7,115 bases of DNA from Frankia sp. Lineage in GTDB: Bacteria; Actinomycetota; Actinomycetes; Frankiales; Frankiaceae. The position numbers and the translations under genes are program-made. This document shows, one piece after another, positions 1-5,835 of the stretch; within the stretch, counting starts at the first letter, position 1, and each line of letters opens with the position of its first letter. Below the pieces are notes generated by a model that was given only the letters and a program-made list of their open reading frames with translations, was not told the DNA's origin and ran no database searches. Where the stretch lies: positions 1 through 7,115 of the forward strand of contig JADGHD010000257.1 in assembly GCA_019689615.1 (NCBI GenBank), given 5' to 3'.

Positions 1-855
1 GATGAACACGGCGTTGAACGCTTCGCGGACGGCGGCCAGCGGGTGCGAGCGGGGCACCATCGCCGGGTGCACCCGCACGCTCACCCCGGGGCGCTCGGTC
101 GACCGCTCGGCGATGGCCAGCGCCTTGACCGTGCAGCCCATCGCGCGGGCGCTGGCGATGTCGGCCGCGGTGACCGAGCCGATCCCCTCCCGGTAGACGT
201 CGTCGAGCGTCACCCGGGTGTGGAAGGCCAGCTGGGCGAGGATCGCGGCCTTGGCGGCGGCGTCGTAGCCGTCGATGTCGGCGGTCGGGTCGGCCTCGGC
301 GTAACCCAGCGCGGTGGCCTCGTCGAGCGCCTCGGCGAACGACGCGCCGGTCTCGTCCATCCGGGTGAGGATGTAGTTGGTGGTGCCGTTGACGATGCCG
401 ATCACCCGGCGCACCCGGTCACCGGCCAGGCTCTCGCGCAGCGGGCGCAGCAGCGGGATCGCGCCGCCGACGGCCGCCTCGTAGTACAGGTCGACGTCCG
501 CGGCGGCGGCCGCGTCGTGCAGCCGCCCGCCGTCCGAGGCCAGCAGCGCCTTGTTCGCGCTGACCACGGACTTGCCGGAGGTCAGCGCGGCCAGCAGCCA
601 GGTGCGCGCCGGCTCCAGCCCACCGACCACCTCGACGACGATGTCGACGTCGTCCCGGGCGACGAGCCCGGCGGCGTCGGTGGTGAACAGCGCCGGGTCG
701 ACCGGCACGTCGCGGGCCACGCCAAGGCGGCGCACCGCGACCCCGGCCAGCTCCAGCGACTCACCAACCCGGGCGGTCAGGTCGTCGGCCTGCTCGTGCA
801 GCAGCCGCGCCACCTCGGAGCCGACGACACCGCAGCCCAGCAGCGCGATCTTCAT
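1..855 (-). CDS. hom: Homoserine dehydrogenase, partial (3' end outside window)
   Basis: Reduces aspartate-4-semialdehyde to homoserine with NAD(P)H in the cytoplasm, the branch step towards threonine and methionine. Reading from 855 to the left edge gives 285 uninterrupted codons. Visible motifs: Rossmann glycine motif GCGVVG (residues 7-12), VVSANKALLA with the conserved Lys102, NGTTNYIL (156-163), and GYAEADPTADIDGYDAAAK (184-202), which carries the second conserved Lys202. The family is usually about 430 residues with a C-terminal ACT domain that senses threonine; that part lies beyond the window. The ATG at 855-853 overlaps the lysA stop (ATGA). A strong GGGGAGG ribosome site (863-869) sits 7 nt upstream and fixes the start. 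Third codon positions are almost all G or C. In actinobacteria hom is usually followed by thrC and thrB, which may lie to the left of this window. The identification is secure. Confidence 0.96.
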   Translation of the reverse strand, partial: MKIALLGCGVVGSEVARLLHEQADDLTARVGESLELAGVAVRRLGVARDVPVDPALFTTDAAGLVARDDVDIVVEVVGGLEPARTWLLAALTSGKSVVSANKALLASDGGRLHDAAAAADVDLYYEAAVGGAIPLLRPLRESLAGDRVRRVIGIVNGTTNYILTRMDETGASFAEALDEATALGYAEADPTADIDGYDAAAKAAILAQLAFHTRVTLDDVYREGIGSVTAADIASARAMGCTVKALAIAERSTERPGVSVRVHPAMVPRSHPLAAVREAFNAVFI

Positions 856-2255
856 CGCCCGGCCTCCCCAGGTCTCCCATCGGCGCGGCCGTCGCCGGCG
901 CCGGCAGCCACGCCGTCGACATCGTCGACGTCCAGCCGCAGCAGGTCGTCGTCGGTCTCCCGGCGGACGACGAGGCGGGCGCGGCCGTCCCGCACGGCCA
1001 CCACCGGCGGGCGGCCGACATGGTTGTAGTTGCTGGCCATCGAGCGGTGGTAGGCCCCGGTCGCCGGGATCGCGACGAGGTCGCCCGGGGCGATGTCCAC
1101 CGGCAGCGGGACGTCGCGCACCAGCACGTCGCCGGTCTCGCAGTGCCGGCCGACCAGCGTGACCAGCCGCTGCTCGGCGGCGCCCGGCCGGGAGACCAGG
1201 CGCGCGGTGTAGCGGGCGTCGTACAGGGCGGTGCGGATGTTGTCGCTCATCCCGCCGTCGACGCTGACGTAGGTCCGCAGACCGGGCAGCTCCTTGACCG
1301 TGCCCACCCGGTACACCGTGACCGTGGTCGGCCCGGCGATCGCCCGGCCCGGCTCGACCGCCAGCCGCGGGACGTCGAGCCCCGCGCTGGCGCACTCCTT
1401 GCCGACGGCCTCGTGCAGCGCCGCGGCCACGTCGGCGATGGCCAGCGGCGCGTCCGCGCTGGTGTAGGCGATGCCGAGGCCGCCGCCCAGGTCGAGCTCG
1501 GGCAGCTCGACGCCGTGCGTGTCGCGGACCGTGGCCAGCAGGCCGACCATCCGGTGCGCGGCCAGGCCGAAGCCGGCGGTGTCGAAGATCTGCGAGCCGA
1601 TGTGCGCGTGCAGGCCGACCAGCTCCAGCGCGTCGGCGGCGGCGAGCACCTCGTCGACCGCCGCCAGCGCCGCCCCGCTGGCCAGCGAGAACCCGAACTT
1701 CTGGTCCTCCTGGCCGGTGGAGATGTACTCGTGGGTGTGCGCCTCGACGCCCGGGGTGACCCGGATGAGCACCCGCTGGCGGACCCCGGCGGCGCGGGCG
1801 ACCTCGGCGAGCCGGCCGATCTCGGCGAACGAGTCGACGACGATCCGGCCGACCCCGTAGGCCACGGCCCGGCGCAGCTCGTCGACGGACTTGTTGTTGC
1901 CGTGGAAGAGCAGGCGCTGCGCCGGGAAGCCGACGGCCGCCGCCACCGCCAGCTCGCCGCCGGTGCAGACGTCGAGGCCCAGCCCCTCCTCGGCGACCCA
2001 GCGGGCCACCGCCCGGCACAGGAACGCCTTGCCGGCGTAGTAGACGTCCCCGTCGGGGAACCCGGCCCGCCACTCGCGGGCGCGGGCACGGAAGTCGTCC
2101 TCGTCGAGGACGAACACCGGGGTGCCGAACTCGGCCGCGAGCTCGTCGACCCGCAGCCCGCCGACGCGCAGCACCCCATCCGGGTCCAGGGCGGCGCTCG
2201 CCGGCCAGACCAGCTCCTCCAGGCCCGTCTGGCCGGCCACGCCCACGGCGGTCAC
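852..2255 (-). CDS. lysA: Diaminopimelate decarboxylase
   Basis: PLP-dependent enzyme that decarboxylates meso-diaminopimelate to L-lysine, the last step of lysine synthesis. It has 467 residues, typical for actinobacterial LysA. The alanine-racemase-like barrel holds the PLP lysine in YYAGKAFLC (Lys76), the HAHIGSQ motif (216-222), the phosphate-binding GGGLGIAY (257-264) and EPGRAIAG (301-308). The C-terminal barrel has the CETGD motif (Cys372), which contributes to the partner active site of the dimer, and GAYHRSMASNYN (Tyr402). The GTG start at 2255 overlaps the argS stop (GTGA); GGAG (2264-2261) lies 5 nt upstream and supports it. The last ~30 residues are acidic and low in complexity, beyond the usual fold. 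Its place between argS and hom suggests a joint amino-acid supply operon; an argS-lysA pair regulated by lysine and arginine is known from Brevibacterium lactofermentum. Confidence 0.97.
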   Translation of the reverse strand: MTAVGVAGQTGLEELVWPASAALDPDGVLRVGGLRVDELAAEFGTPVFVLDEDDFRARAREWRAGFPDGDVYYAGKAFLCRAVARWVAEEGLGLDVCTGGELAVAAAVGFPAQRLLFHGNNKSVDELRRAVAYGVGRIVVDSFAEIGRLAEVARAAGVRQRVLIRVTPGVEAHTHEYISTGQEDQKFGFSLASGAALAAVDEVLAAADALELVGLHAHIGSQIFDTAGFGLAAHRMVGLLATVRDTHGVELPELDLGGGLGIAYTSADAPLAIADVAAALHEAVGKECASAGLDVPRLAVEPGRAIAGPTTVTVYRVGTVKELPGLRTYVSVDGGMSDNIRTALYDARYTARLVSRPGAAEQRLVTLVGRHCETGDVLVRDVPLPVDIAPGDLVAIPATGAYHRSMASNYNHVGRPPVVAVRDGRARLVVRRETDDDLLRLDVDDVDGVAAGAGDGRADGRPGEAGR

Positions 2256-3928
2256 ATCCGCTCCGGAGCGGAGACGCCGAGCAGCCGCAGCCCGTTCGCC
2301 AGCACCACCCGCGTCGCCTCGACCAGCAGCAGCCGGGCGGCGGTCAGCGGGGTCGCCTCCTCGTCGCCCTGCGGCAGCACCCGGCAGGCGTCGTAGAAGC
2401 GGTGGTAGGTGCCCGCCAGCTCCTCCAGGTAGCGGGCCACCCGGTGCGGCGCGCGCAGCGAGGCGGCCGCGGCGACCACGTTCGGCAGCTCGCCCAGCGC
2501 CCGCAGCAGGTCGGCCTCCCGCGGGTGCGACAGCAGCGAGACGTCGACACCGGCGAGCGCCTCGGCCGAGCTGCCCGCGGTGGCGATGCCGAGCTGGGCC
2601 GCGTTGCGCAGCACCCCGCAGATCCGGGTGTGCGCGTACTGGACGTAGAAGACCGGGTTCTCCGGCGCCTGCTTGGCGATCAGGTCGAGGTCGAGGTCGA
2701 GCGAGGAGTCGAGGGAGGAGCGGACCAGCGAGTACCGGGCCGCGTCCACGCCGACGGCGTCGACCAGGTCGGCCAGGGTGAGGAAGTTCCCGGCCCGCTT
2801 GGACATCTTCACCGGCTCGCCGCCGCGCGACAGCGTCACCATCTGGCCGATGATCACGTCGAGCGTCTCGTCCGGGTCGTCGCCGAAGCAGGCCGCCAGC
2901 GCCCGCAGCCGGCCGACGTAGCCGTGGTGGTCGGCGCCGAGCAGGTAGATCAGCCGGTCGAAGCCGCGGCGGCGCTTGTCGCGGTAGTAGGCGGCGTCGG
3001 CGCAGAAGTAGGTCGGCTGGCCGTCGCTCTTGATCAGCGCCCGGTCCTTGTCGTCGCCGAAGTCGGTGGTCCGCAGCCAGACCGCGCCGTCGGCCTCGTA
3101 GACGTGGCCCTGGGCACGCAGGTCGGCGACGGCGGCGGTGAGCTCGCCGGCCTCGTGCAGGCTGCGCTCGGACTTCCAGACGTCGTAGTGCACGCCGAAG
3201 CCCTCGAGCGTCGAGACGATCTCGGCGAGCATCAGCGCGAGCCCTTCCCGGGTCGCGACCGCGAGCGCCTCGCCCTCGTCGAGCTCGAGGAGGTCGGGGT
3301 GGTCGGCCTGCACCCTGGCGGCGATCTCGGCGACGTAGGCGCCCTGGTAGCCGTCCGGCGGTGCCGGCTCCCCCCTGGCCGCGGCCAGCACCGAGGCGCC
3401 GAACCGCTGGACCTGCACGCCCGCGTCGTTGACGTAGTACTCGGTGCCGACGTCGTAGCCGGCCGCGTCGAGGATCTTCGCGAGCGCGTCACCGACCGCC
3501 GCCCACCGGGTCGAGGCCAGCGTCACCGGCCCGGTCGGGTTCGCCGACACGAACTCCAGGTTCACCCGGACGCCGCGGCGCTCGGCCGCCCGGCCGTAGG
3601 CCTCCCCCGCCCGCACGATCGTGCGCGCCACCTCGCCGAGCGCGGCCGTGGCCAGCCGGATGTTGAGGAAGCCGGGCCCGGCCACGTCGACGCTGGCCAC
3701 GCCCGGGTTCGCGCGCAGCCGCTCGGCGATCATCTCGGCGATCTCGCGCGGAGGACGTCGCGCCGCCTTGGCGAGCTGGAGCGCCGCGGGCGAGGCGTAA
3801 TCGCCGTGCTCCGGGTTCTTCGGGCGCTCCACCGGGACCGTCGCGGGGACGGCGACGTCGATCGCGCCATCCGCCACCGCGGCGCGGATGGCCGAGACGA
3901 TCACCTCGGCAAGGTCGGCGGGAGTCAT
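2252..3928 (-). CDS. argS: Arginyl-tRNA synthetase with altered HIGH signature
   Basis: Class I aminoacyl-tRNA synthetase that charges tRNA-Arg. It has 558 residues, normal length. Order of domains: N-terminal Add-1 domain (about 1-95, with ERPKNPEHGDYAS), Rossmann catalytic core (about 120-390) with SANPTGP (128-134), GADHHGY (331-337) and an intact KMSK loop (374-377), then the all-helical DALR anticodon-binding domain from about 425, ending in the typical GVSAPERM. Oddity: directly after NPTGP the protein reads VTLASTRWAAVGDA. Most ArgRS have HVGH or, in Mycobacterium, HIGG at this place, so both catalytic-signature histidines are absent (TLAS, residues 136-139, bases 3512-3523). The rest of the sequence is fully conserved, so this is a substitution and not a frameshift. 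The ATG at 3928 is preceded by a TAGCAT -10-like box at 6 nt and no Shine-Dalgarno site, suggesting leaderless translation. The stop overlaps the lysA start. Confidence 0.96.
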   Translation of the reverse strand: MTPADLAEVIVSAIRAAVADGAIDVAVPATVPVERPKNPEHGDYASPAALQLAKAARRPPREIAEMIAERLRANPGVASVDVAGPGFLNIRLATAALGEVARTIVRAGEAYGRAAERRGVRVNLEFVSANPTGPVTLASTRWAAVGDALAKILDAAGYDVGTEYYVNDAGVQVQRFGASVLAAARGEPAPPDGYQGAYVAEIAARVQADHPDLLELDEGEALAVATREGLALMLAEIVSTLEGFGVHYDVWKSERSLHEAGELTAAVADLRAQGHVYEADGAVWLRTTDFGDDKDRALIKSDGQPTYFCADAAYYRDKRRRGFDRLIYLLGADHHGYVGRLRALAACFGDDPDETLDVIIGQMVTLSRGGEPVKMSKRAGNFLTLADLVDAVGVDAARYSLVRSSLDSSLDLDLDLIAKQAPENPVFYVQYAHTRICGVLRNAAQLGIATAGSSAEALAGVDVSLLSHPREADLLRALGELPNVVAAAASLRAPHRVARYLEELAGTYHRFYDACRVLPQGDEEATPLTAARLLLVEATRVVLANGLRLLGVSAPERM

Positions 3929-3947
3929 GCGCCGATGCTATCGGCGC
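3929..3947 (-). promoter_or_regulatory. Candidate leaderless promoter and palindrome at argS start
   Basis: Reading the minus strand, TAGCAT (3940-3935) fits the actinobacterial -10 form TANNNT and ends 6 nt before the ATG at 3928. That would place the transcript start on or next to the A of the start codon. No Shine-Dalgarno sequence is present. The same bases form a perfect inverted repeat, GCGCCGAT/ATCGGCGC (3929-3936 and 3940-3947) around GCT, so it could also be an operator. No good -35 box is seen. The promoter role is inferred. Confidence 0.45.
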
Positions 3948-3987
3948 GCAGAAAGGACCGGCGGTGGGTCATCCGGCCAGGCGATCA

Positions 3988-4013
3988 TGGCGGGGACGGA
4001 TGGGGCCCCGCCA
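3988..4013 (-). terminator. Hairpin between response regulator and argS
   Basis: Perfect 8-bp stem TGGCGGGG (3988-3995) with CCCCGCCA (4006-4013) around a 10-nt loop, downstream of the response-regulator stop and upstream of the argS promoter region. No U-tract follows, as is common for actinobacterial terminators. A second, weaker 7-bp pairing (4033-4039 with 4061-4067) touches the stop codon of the response regulator. Together they suggest that the two genes are transcribed separately, at least in part. Confidence 0.4.
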
Positions 4014-4067
4014 GCGTTATGCCAACCTGTCCGGCGCCGTGGTCGCGGTGTCGGCCGGGCCGGCGCC

Positions 4068-4454
4068 TCAGACCGGCTGCCCGGCCGCGAGCCGCTGGAC
4101 GACGCCGATCAGCTCGTCCGGGTCGAACGGCTTGGTGAGGTAGCAGTCCACCCCCAGCCGGGATCCGCGGCGCAGGTCCGCCTCCTGGGCGCGGGCCGTG
4201 AGCATGACCACCTTGATGTCCGCCGTGGCCGGGTCGTCGCGCAGCCGCGACGCCACCTCCCAGCCGTCTACCTGCGGCATCATGATGTCGAGCGTGATCA
4301 CGGACGGCGCGATCTCGTGGATCCGCTCGAGGCAGTCCGCGCCGTCGACCGCTGTGTGGACCTCGAACCCCTCCAGCTCCAGGTTGACGACCACCAGCTG
4401 GCGGATCACAGGATCGTCGTCCACCACAAGGACACGCGGGGGCTCAAGGTGCAC
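4068..4454 (-). CDS. Single-domain response regulator (CheY-like receiver)
   Basis: A 128-residue receiver domain with no output domain. The acidic pocket is VDDDP (Asp12-Asp14), the phospho-acceptor is Asp56 in TLDIMMPQVDGW, the switch threonine is Thr86 in MLTA, and the conserved lysine is Lys108 in TKPFDPDEL. All catalytic residues are present, so it should accept phosphate from a histidine kinase and act through protein contacts in the cytoplasm. No kinase is in the window, so partner and output are unknown. The GTG start at 4454 is preceded by TAAGCT (4466-4461) at exactly 6 nt and no ribosome site, as in leaderless actinobacterial genes. It lies 139 bp upstream of argS on the same strand, with hairpins between. 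A role tied to argS is not shown by the sequence; the neighbourhood may just be conserved synteny. Confidence 0.93.
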   Translation of the reverse strand: MHLEPPRVLVVDDDPVIRQLVVVNLELEGFEVHTAVDGADCLERIHEIAPSVITLDIMMPQVDGWEVASRLRDDPATADIKVVMLTARAQEADLRRGSRLGVDCYLTKPFDPDELIGVVQRLAAGQPV

Positions 4455-4490
4455 GGCGGAAGCTTACGGCGAGCCCGCTTCGCCGTCCGG
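4455..4490 (-). promoter_or_regulatory. Candidate leaderless promoter of the response regulator
   Basis: On the minus strand TAAGCT (4466-4461) matches TANNNT and is followed by 6 nt and then the GTG start at 4454. A partial -35 match, CGGACG (GAC core), lies 17 nt upstream. The spacing is the same as in front of argS. No Shine-Dalgarno site is present, which supports a transcript that begins at the start codon. Confidence 0.5.
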
Positions 4491-4520
4491 GCTTCCCGCC
4501 TGATACGGTATGCCTCGTTG

Positions 4521-4545
4521 CCAAGGCAGCCACCCAAGGCAGCCA
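4521..4545. repeat. 12-bp direct repeat upstream of tRNA-Arg
   Basis: CCAAGGCAGCCA occurs at 4521-4532 and again at 4534-4545, a 13-bp pitch. It lies in the 111-bp divergent region between the response-regulator start and the tRNA gene. It could be a protein-binding site or a simple slippage duplication. A TATCAC box (4551-4556) ten bases before the tRNA is the only -10-like candidate for the tRNA promoter, and it has no clear -35. Confidence 0.6.
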
Positions 4546-4565
4546 GCGGGTATCACCGCCGGCAC

Positions 4566-4637
4566 GCCCCCGTAGCTCAGGGGATAGAGCACTGCCCTCC
4601 GGAGGCAGGTGCGCAGGTTCGAATCCTGCCGGGGGCA
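4566..4637 (+). tRNA. tRNA-Arg (anticodon CCG)
   Basis: A 72-nt cloverleaf. The acceptor stem GCCCCCG pairs with CGGGGGC (7 bp), followed by discriminator A; CCA is not encoded. The D stem is GCTC/GAGC with loop AGGGGATA. The anticodon stem CTGCC/GGCAG holds loop CTCCGGA, giving anticodon CCG, which reads the arginine codon CGG, frequent in this GC-rich genome. The variable loop is GTGC, and the T stem GCAGG/CCTGC has loop TTCGAAT. It is divergent from the response regulator, whose downstream neighbour is argS, so tRNA and cognate synthetase lie within 700 bp. Confidence 0.96.
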
Positions 4638-4697
4638 CCCATATATGCCCAGGTCGCGAAGCTGATTCCAGGGCCCGGGCTGTCCTGTTCTCCAGAT

Positions 4698-4730
4698 CGT
4701 GACCACCCTTTGCCCACACCGGTGGTCACG
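4698..4730 (+). terminator. Hairpin downstream of tRNA-Arg, possible terminator
   Basis: A perfect 10-bp inverted repeat, CGTGACCACC (4698-4707) with GGTGGTCACG (4721-4730), around a 13-nt loop. It starts 60 nt after the tRNA and is followed by the pyrimidine-rich CTCTTCTCCC. The position suits termination of the tRNA transcript; a protein-binding palindrome is the alternative. Confidence 0.45.
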
Positions 4731-4843
4731 CTCTTCTCCCGCCAGGCCGCCAGCGCTGGCCCTGTGATCTACATCTCCCCCGCAGCTCACACGGCGCCCT
4801 GACCGCTCAGGTTCGGGTCGCGGCGCCGGGCGCCGTCGAGGGG

Positions 4844-4873
4844 TTCCGTCTCTGGCCGTTCCGTCTCTGGCCG
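4844..4873. repeat. Perfect 15-bp tandem duplication
   Basis: TTCCGTCTCTGGCCG occurs twice, back to back and identical (4844-4858 and 4859-4873). The second copy runs into the left arm of the large inverted repeat (its CTCTGGC is 4865-4871). This looks like a recent slippage event at the foot of that structure. Confidence 0.85.
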
Positions 4874-4990
4874 GAGAAGCGTCTGGCGGGGCGCCGGCCG
4901 CGTCCAGGACGCTTCACGTCGCTGCGTCGATCGGCCTTCGGCCGAACCTGGACACGTCCGACACCCCGCCAGCTGGAGACGCTGCCAGAG
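4865..4990 (-). other. Large imperfect inverted repeat, possible structured RNA
   Basis: Two 44-nt arms (4865-4908 and 4947-4990) pair over most of their length. The inner 24 bp (4885-4908 with 4947-4970) has 20 Watson-Crick pairs. Of the other four positions, three are C/A oppositions on the plus strand, which become G-U wobbles in a minus-strand RNA, leaving one mismatch. The outer parts (AGCGTCT and CTCTGGC, 7 bp each) pair with a 6-nt bulge on each side. The 38-nt central loop carries a small hairpin TCGGCC-TTC-GGCCGA (4931-4945). The left strand of the AGCGTCT pairing can alternatively pair with 4908-4915. It begins 46 nt past the stop of the small minus-strand gene, so it may be its 3' UTR or terminator structure. 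A small RNA or a MITE-like remnant is also possible; no target-site duplication is seen. Confidence 0.5.
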
Positions 4991-5004
4991 ATCGGAGGAA
5001 CAAC

Positions 5005-5033
5005 GGGACAGGGACAGGGACGGGGACAGGGGG
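5005..5033 (+). repeat. GGGACR hexamer array with G-quadruplex potential
   Basis: Four consecutive 6-bp units, GGGACA, GGGACA, GGGACG, GGGACA, followed by GGGGG. The plus strand therefore has five G-runs of three or more separated by 2-3 nt, which satisfies the usual intramolecular G-quadruplex pattern with short loops. It lies just past the stop codon (5037-5039) of the small minus-strand gene. Confidence 0.8.
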
Positions 5034-5036
5034 CCG

Positions 5037-5369
5037 CTACGGGCGAGCGACGCCCGCGGCCGGGTCCGTCGAGGGAACGCCACCGGCCGGCACGAGCGCC
5101 GGGTCATCGGGGACCCGCCGGAACACCATCACCAGGTCGACGTCTCCGAAAGGGTCGGTCAGGAACGCCTCGCGCGGAAGGTCCGCCAGAACCGCCATCA
5201 GGTCACCGATGTCCGCACCAGGGTGGATGGCCAGTTCGTGGCCGGCGCTGGTCGCGACTGCCGAGACGAGGGGGTGTGGCCTGGCCAAAGGGTGGCCACA
5301 CGGCCGGAGGGTGGCCACGCGCTGGAGCCGCCCGACGGGAGGATGGGCATGGGTCTCAGCTCCTGGCAC
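5037..5369 (-). CDS. Small hypothetical protein
   Basis: Up to 110 residues; I do not recognise a family. The credible part is the middle, about residues 43-95: HELAIHPGADIGDLMAVLADL, then LTDPFGDVDLVMVFRRVPDD. It has a regular helix-strand look (a DLMAVLADLP helix, then a hydrophobic strand VDLVMVF) and about 80 percent G/C third positions. The first ~35 residues are rich in P, H and R and may not be translated. The start is uncertain: GTG at 5369 gives the longest frame, GTG at 5318 is an alternative (93 residues), and neither has a ribosome site. An AGGAG followed by ATG at 5350 is in another frame, so a 5' frameshift is possible. No signal peptide or membrane segment is seen. It is divergent from the truncated reductase gene and overlaps its upstream region. 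Confidence 0.42.
   Translation of the reverse strand: MPGAETHAHPPVGRLQRVATLRPCGHPLARPHPLVSAVATSAGHELAIHPGADIGDLMAVLADLPREAFLTDPFGDVDLVMVFRRVPDDPALVPAGGVPSTDPAAGVARP
5289..5318. repeat. Paired GTGGCCAC palindromes, possible operator
   Basis: AGGGTGGCCAC occurs at 5289-5299 and 5308-5318, each containing the 8-bp palindrome GTGGCCAC. The centres are 19 bp apart, close to two helical turns. The first copy is also part of an inverted repeat, GTGTGGCC (5274-5281) with GGCCACAC (5294-5301). It could be an operator for either flanking gene, but it also lies inside the possible N-terminal part of the small minus-strand gene. Confidence 0.45.
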
Positions 5370-5373
5370 GCAG

Positions 5374-5835
5374 GATTGGGATCAAGGCCTCAGAACTACG
5401 GCGTATCTGTTCGGCCGGCGGACTTACGAGAAGATGACAGAGTTCTGGCCGTTTCAGCCCGATAGCAACCCAATGGCGGCGTCCTTGAACTCCACGCCCA
5501 AGTACGTGGCGAGTCGGACGTTGGGTGGGCCGCTTGGTTGGAAGGGTGCGGAGCTGCTCGACGGTGAGTTGGTTGGTGCCGTTACCGGGCTGAAGAACGC
5601 CGCGGGCGGCGGGGATGTCGTGGTGCTCGGCAGTGGGACCGTGGTCCGGCAGCTGATGGAGGCCGATCTCGTCGACGAACTGCGGCTGTTCGTGCATCCA
5701 CTGGTGCTCGGGAGCGGGAAGCGGCTGTTCGGTGAGCTGCCGGCGCCACGGCCGCTGCGGCTGATCAGGAGTGCGGCGACAAGCAAGGGCGCCGTTGCCC
5801 TCACTTACGCCGTCGAAGGTCCGACGCGCGCCTGA
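5374..5835 (+). pseudogene. RibD C-terminal/DHFR-fold reductase, N-terminally truncated
   Basis: The encoded segment matches the dihydrofolate-reductase-like RibD C-terminal family (YwjB/YyaP type, NADPH-binding). It shows TTAYLFGRRTYEKM, STPKYVASRTL, the nucleotide-binding VVVLGSGTVVRQLM, LVDELRLFVHPLVLGSGKRLF, and a closing strand at VALTYAVEG. Family members begin with about 55-60 residues that form the first strand and the substrate loop (of the type VSLDG). Nothing like this is upstream in any frame: the frame stays open back to 5209 but encodes a composition unlike the family. Homology begins abruptly near 5377-5401. There is no in-frame start codon close to the break, so this is best called a 5'-truncated remnant. 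Codon use is looser than in the core genes (many T and A third positions), suggesting acquired DNA. The stop at 5833-5835 is part of a terminator-like hairpin shared with the convergent FkbM gene. Confidence 0.72.

Larger units (their letters stand above)
4638..5036. other. Structured intergenic region without a confident gene
   Basis: About 400 bases between the tRNA and the small minus-strand gene hold no open frame with believable protein composition. In order it contains a hairpin (4698-4730), a 15-bp palindrome CGGCGCC-G-GGCGCCG (4821-4835), a perfect 15-bp tandem duplication (4844-4873), a 126-nt inverted repeat (4865-4990) and a G-run hexamer array (5005-5033). I see no copy of the tRNA 3' end that would mark an integration site, and no integrase gene. 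Confidence 0.6.

Noticed and set aside
2259..2270. CGCTCCGGAGCG palindrome over the lysA ribosome site
   Set aside because: It has no loop, falls inside argS coding sequence, and 12-bp palindromes of this composition are expected in GC-rich DNA.
43..4138. Very long plus-strand open frames opposite hom, lysA and argS
   Set aside because: They are antisense shadows of GC-rich coding sequence, with composition dominated by R, G, V and A; the minus strand encodes recognised enzymes.
4444..4790. Minus-strand open frames with peptides such as PPAGFEPAHLPPEGSALSPEL and QDSNLRTCLRRAVLYPLSY
   Set aside because: These are translations of the complement of the tRNA gene; this peptide type is a well-known artefact opposite tRNA genes.
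4616..4800. tRNA 3' end as an integration (att) site
   Set aside because: No second copy of the tRNA 3' end and no integrase are seen in the window.
4986..5012. AGATCGGAGGAAC resembles the TruSeq adapter start AGATCGGAAGAGC
   Set aside because: Only the first eight bases match without a break, similarity fades after that, and the library adapter seen at the contig end is Nextera, so this is most likely chance.
5005..5033. Hexamer repeats considered as a CRISPR array
   Set aside because: Units are 6 bp with no spacers and there are no cas genes.
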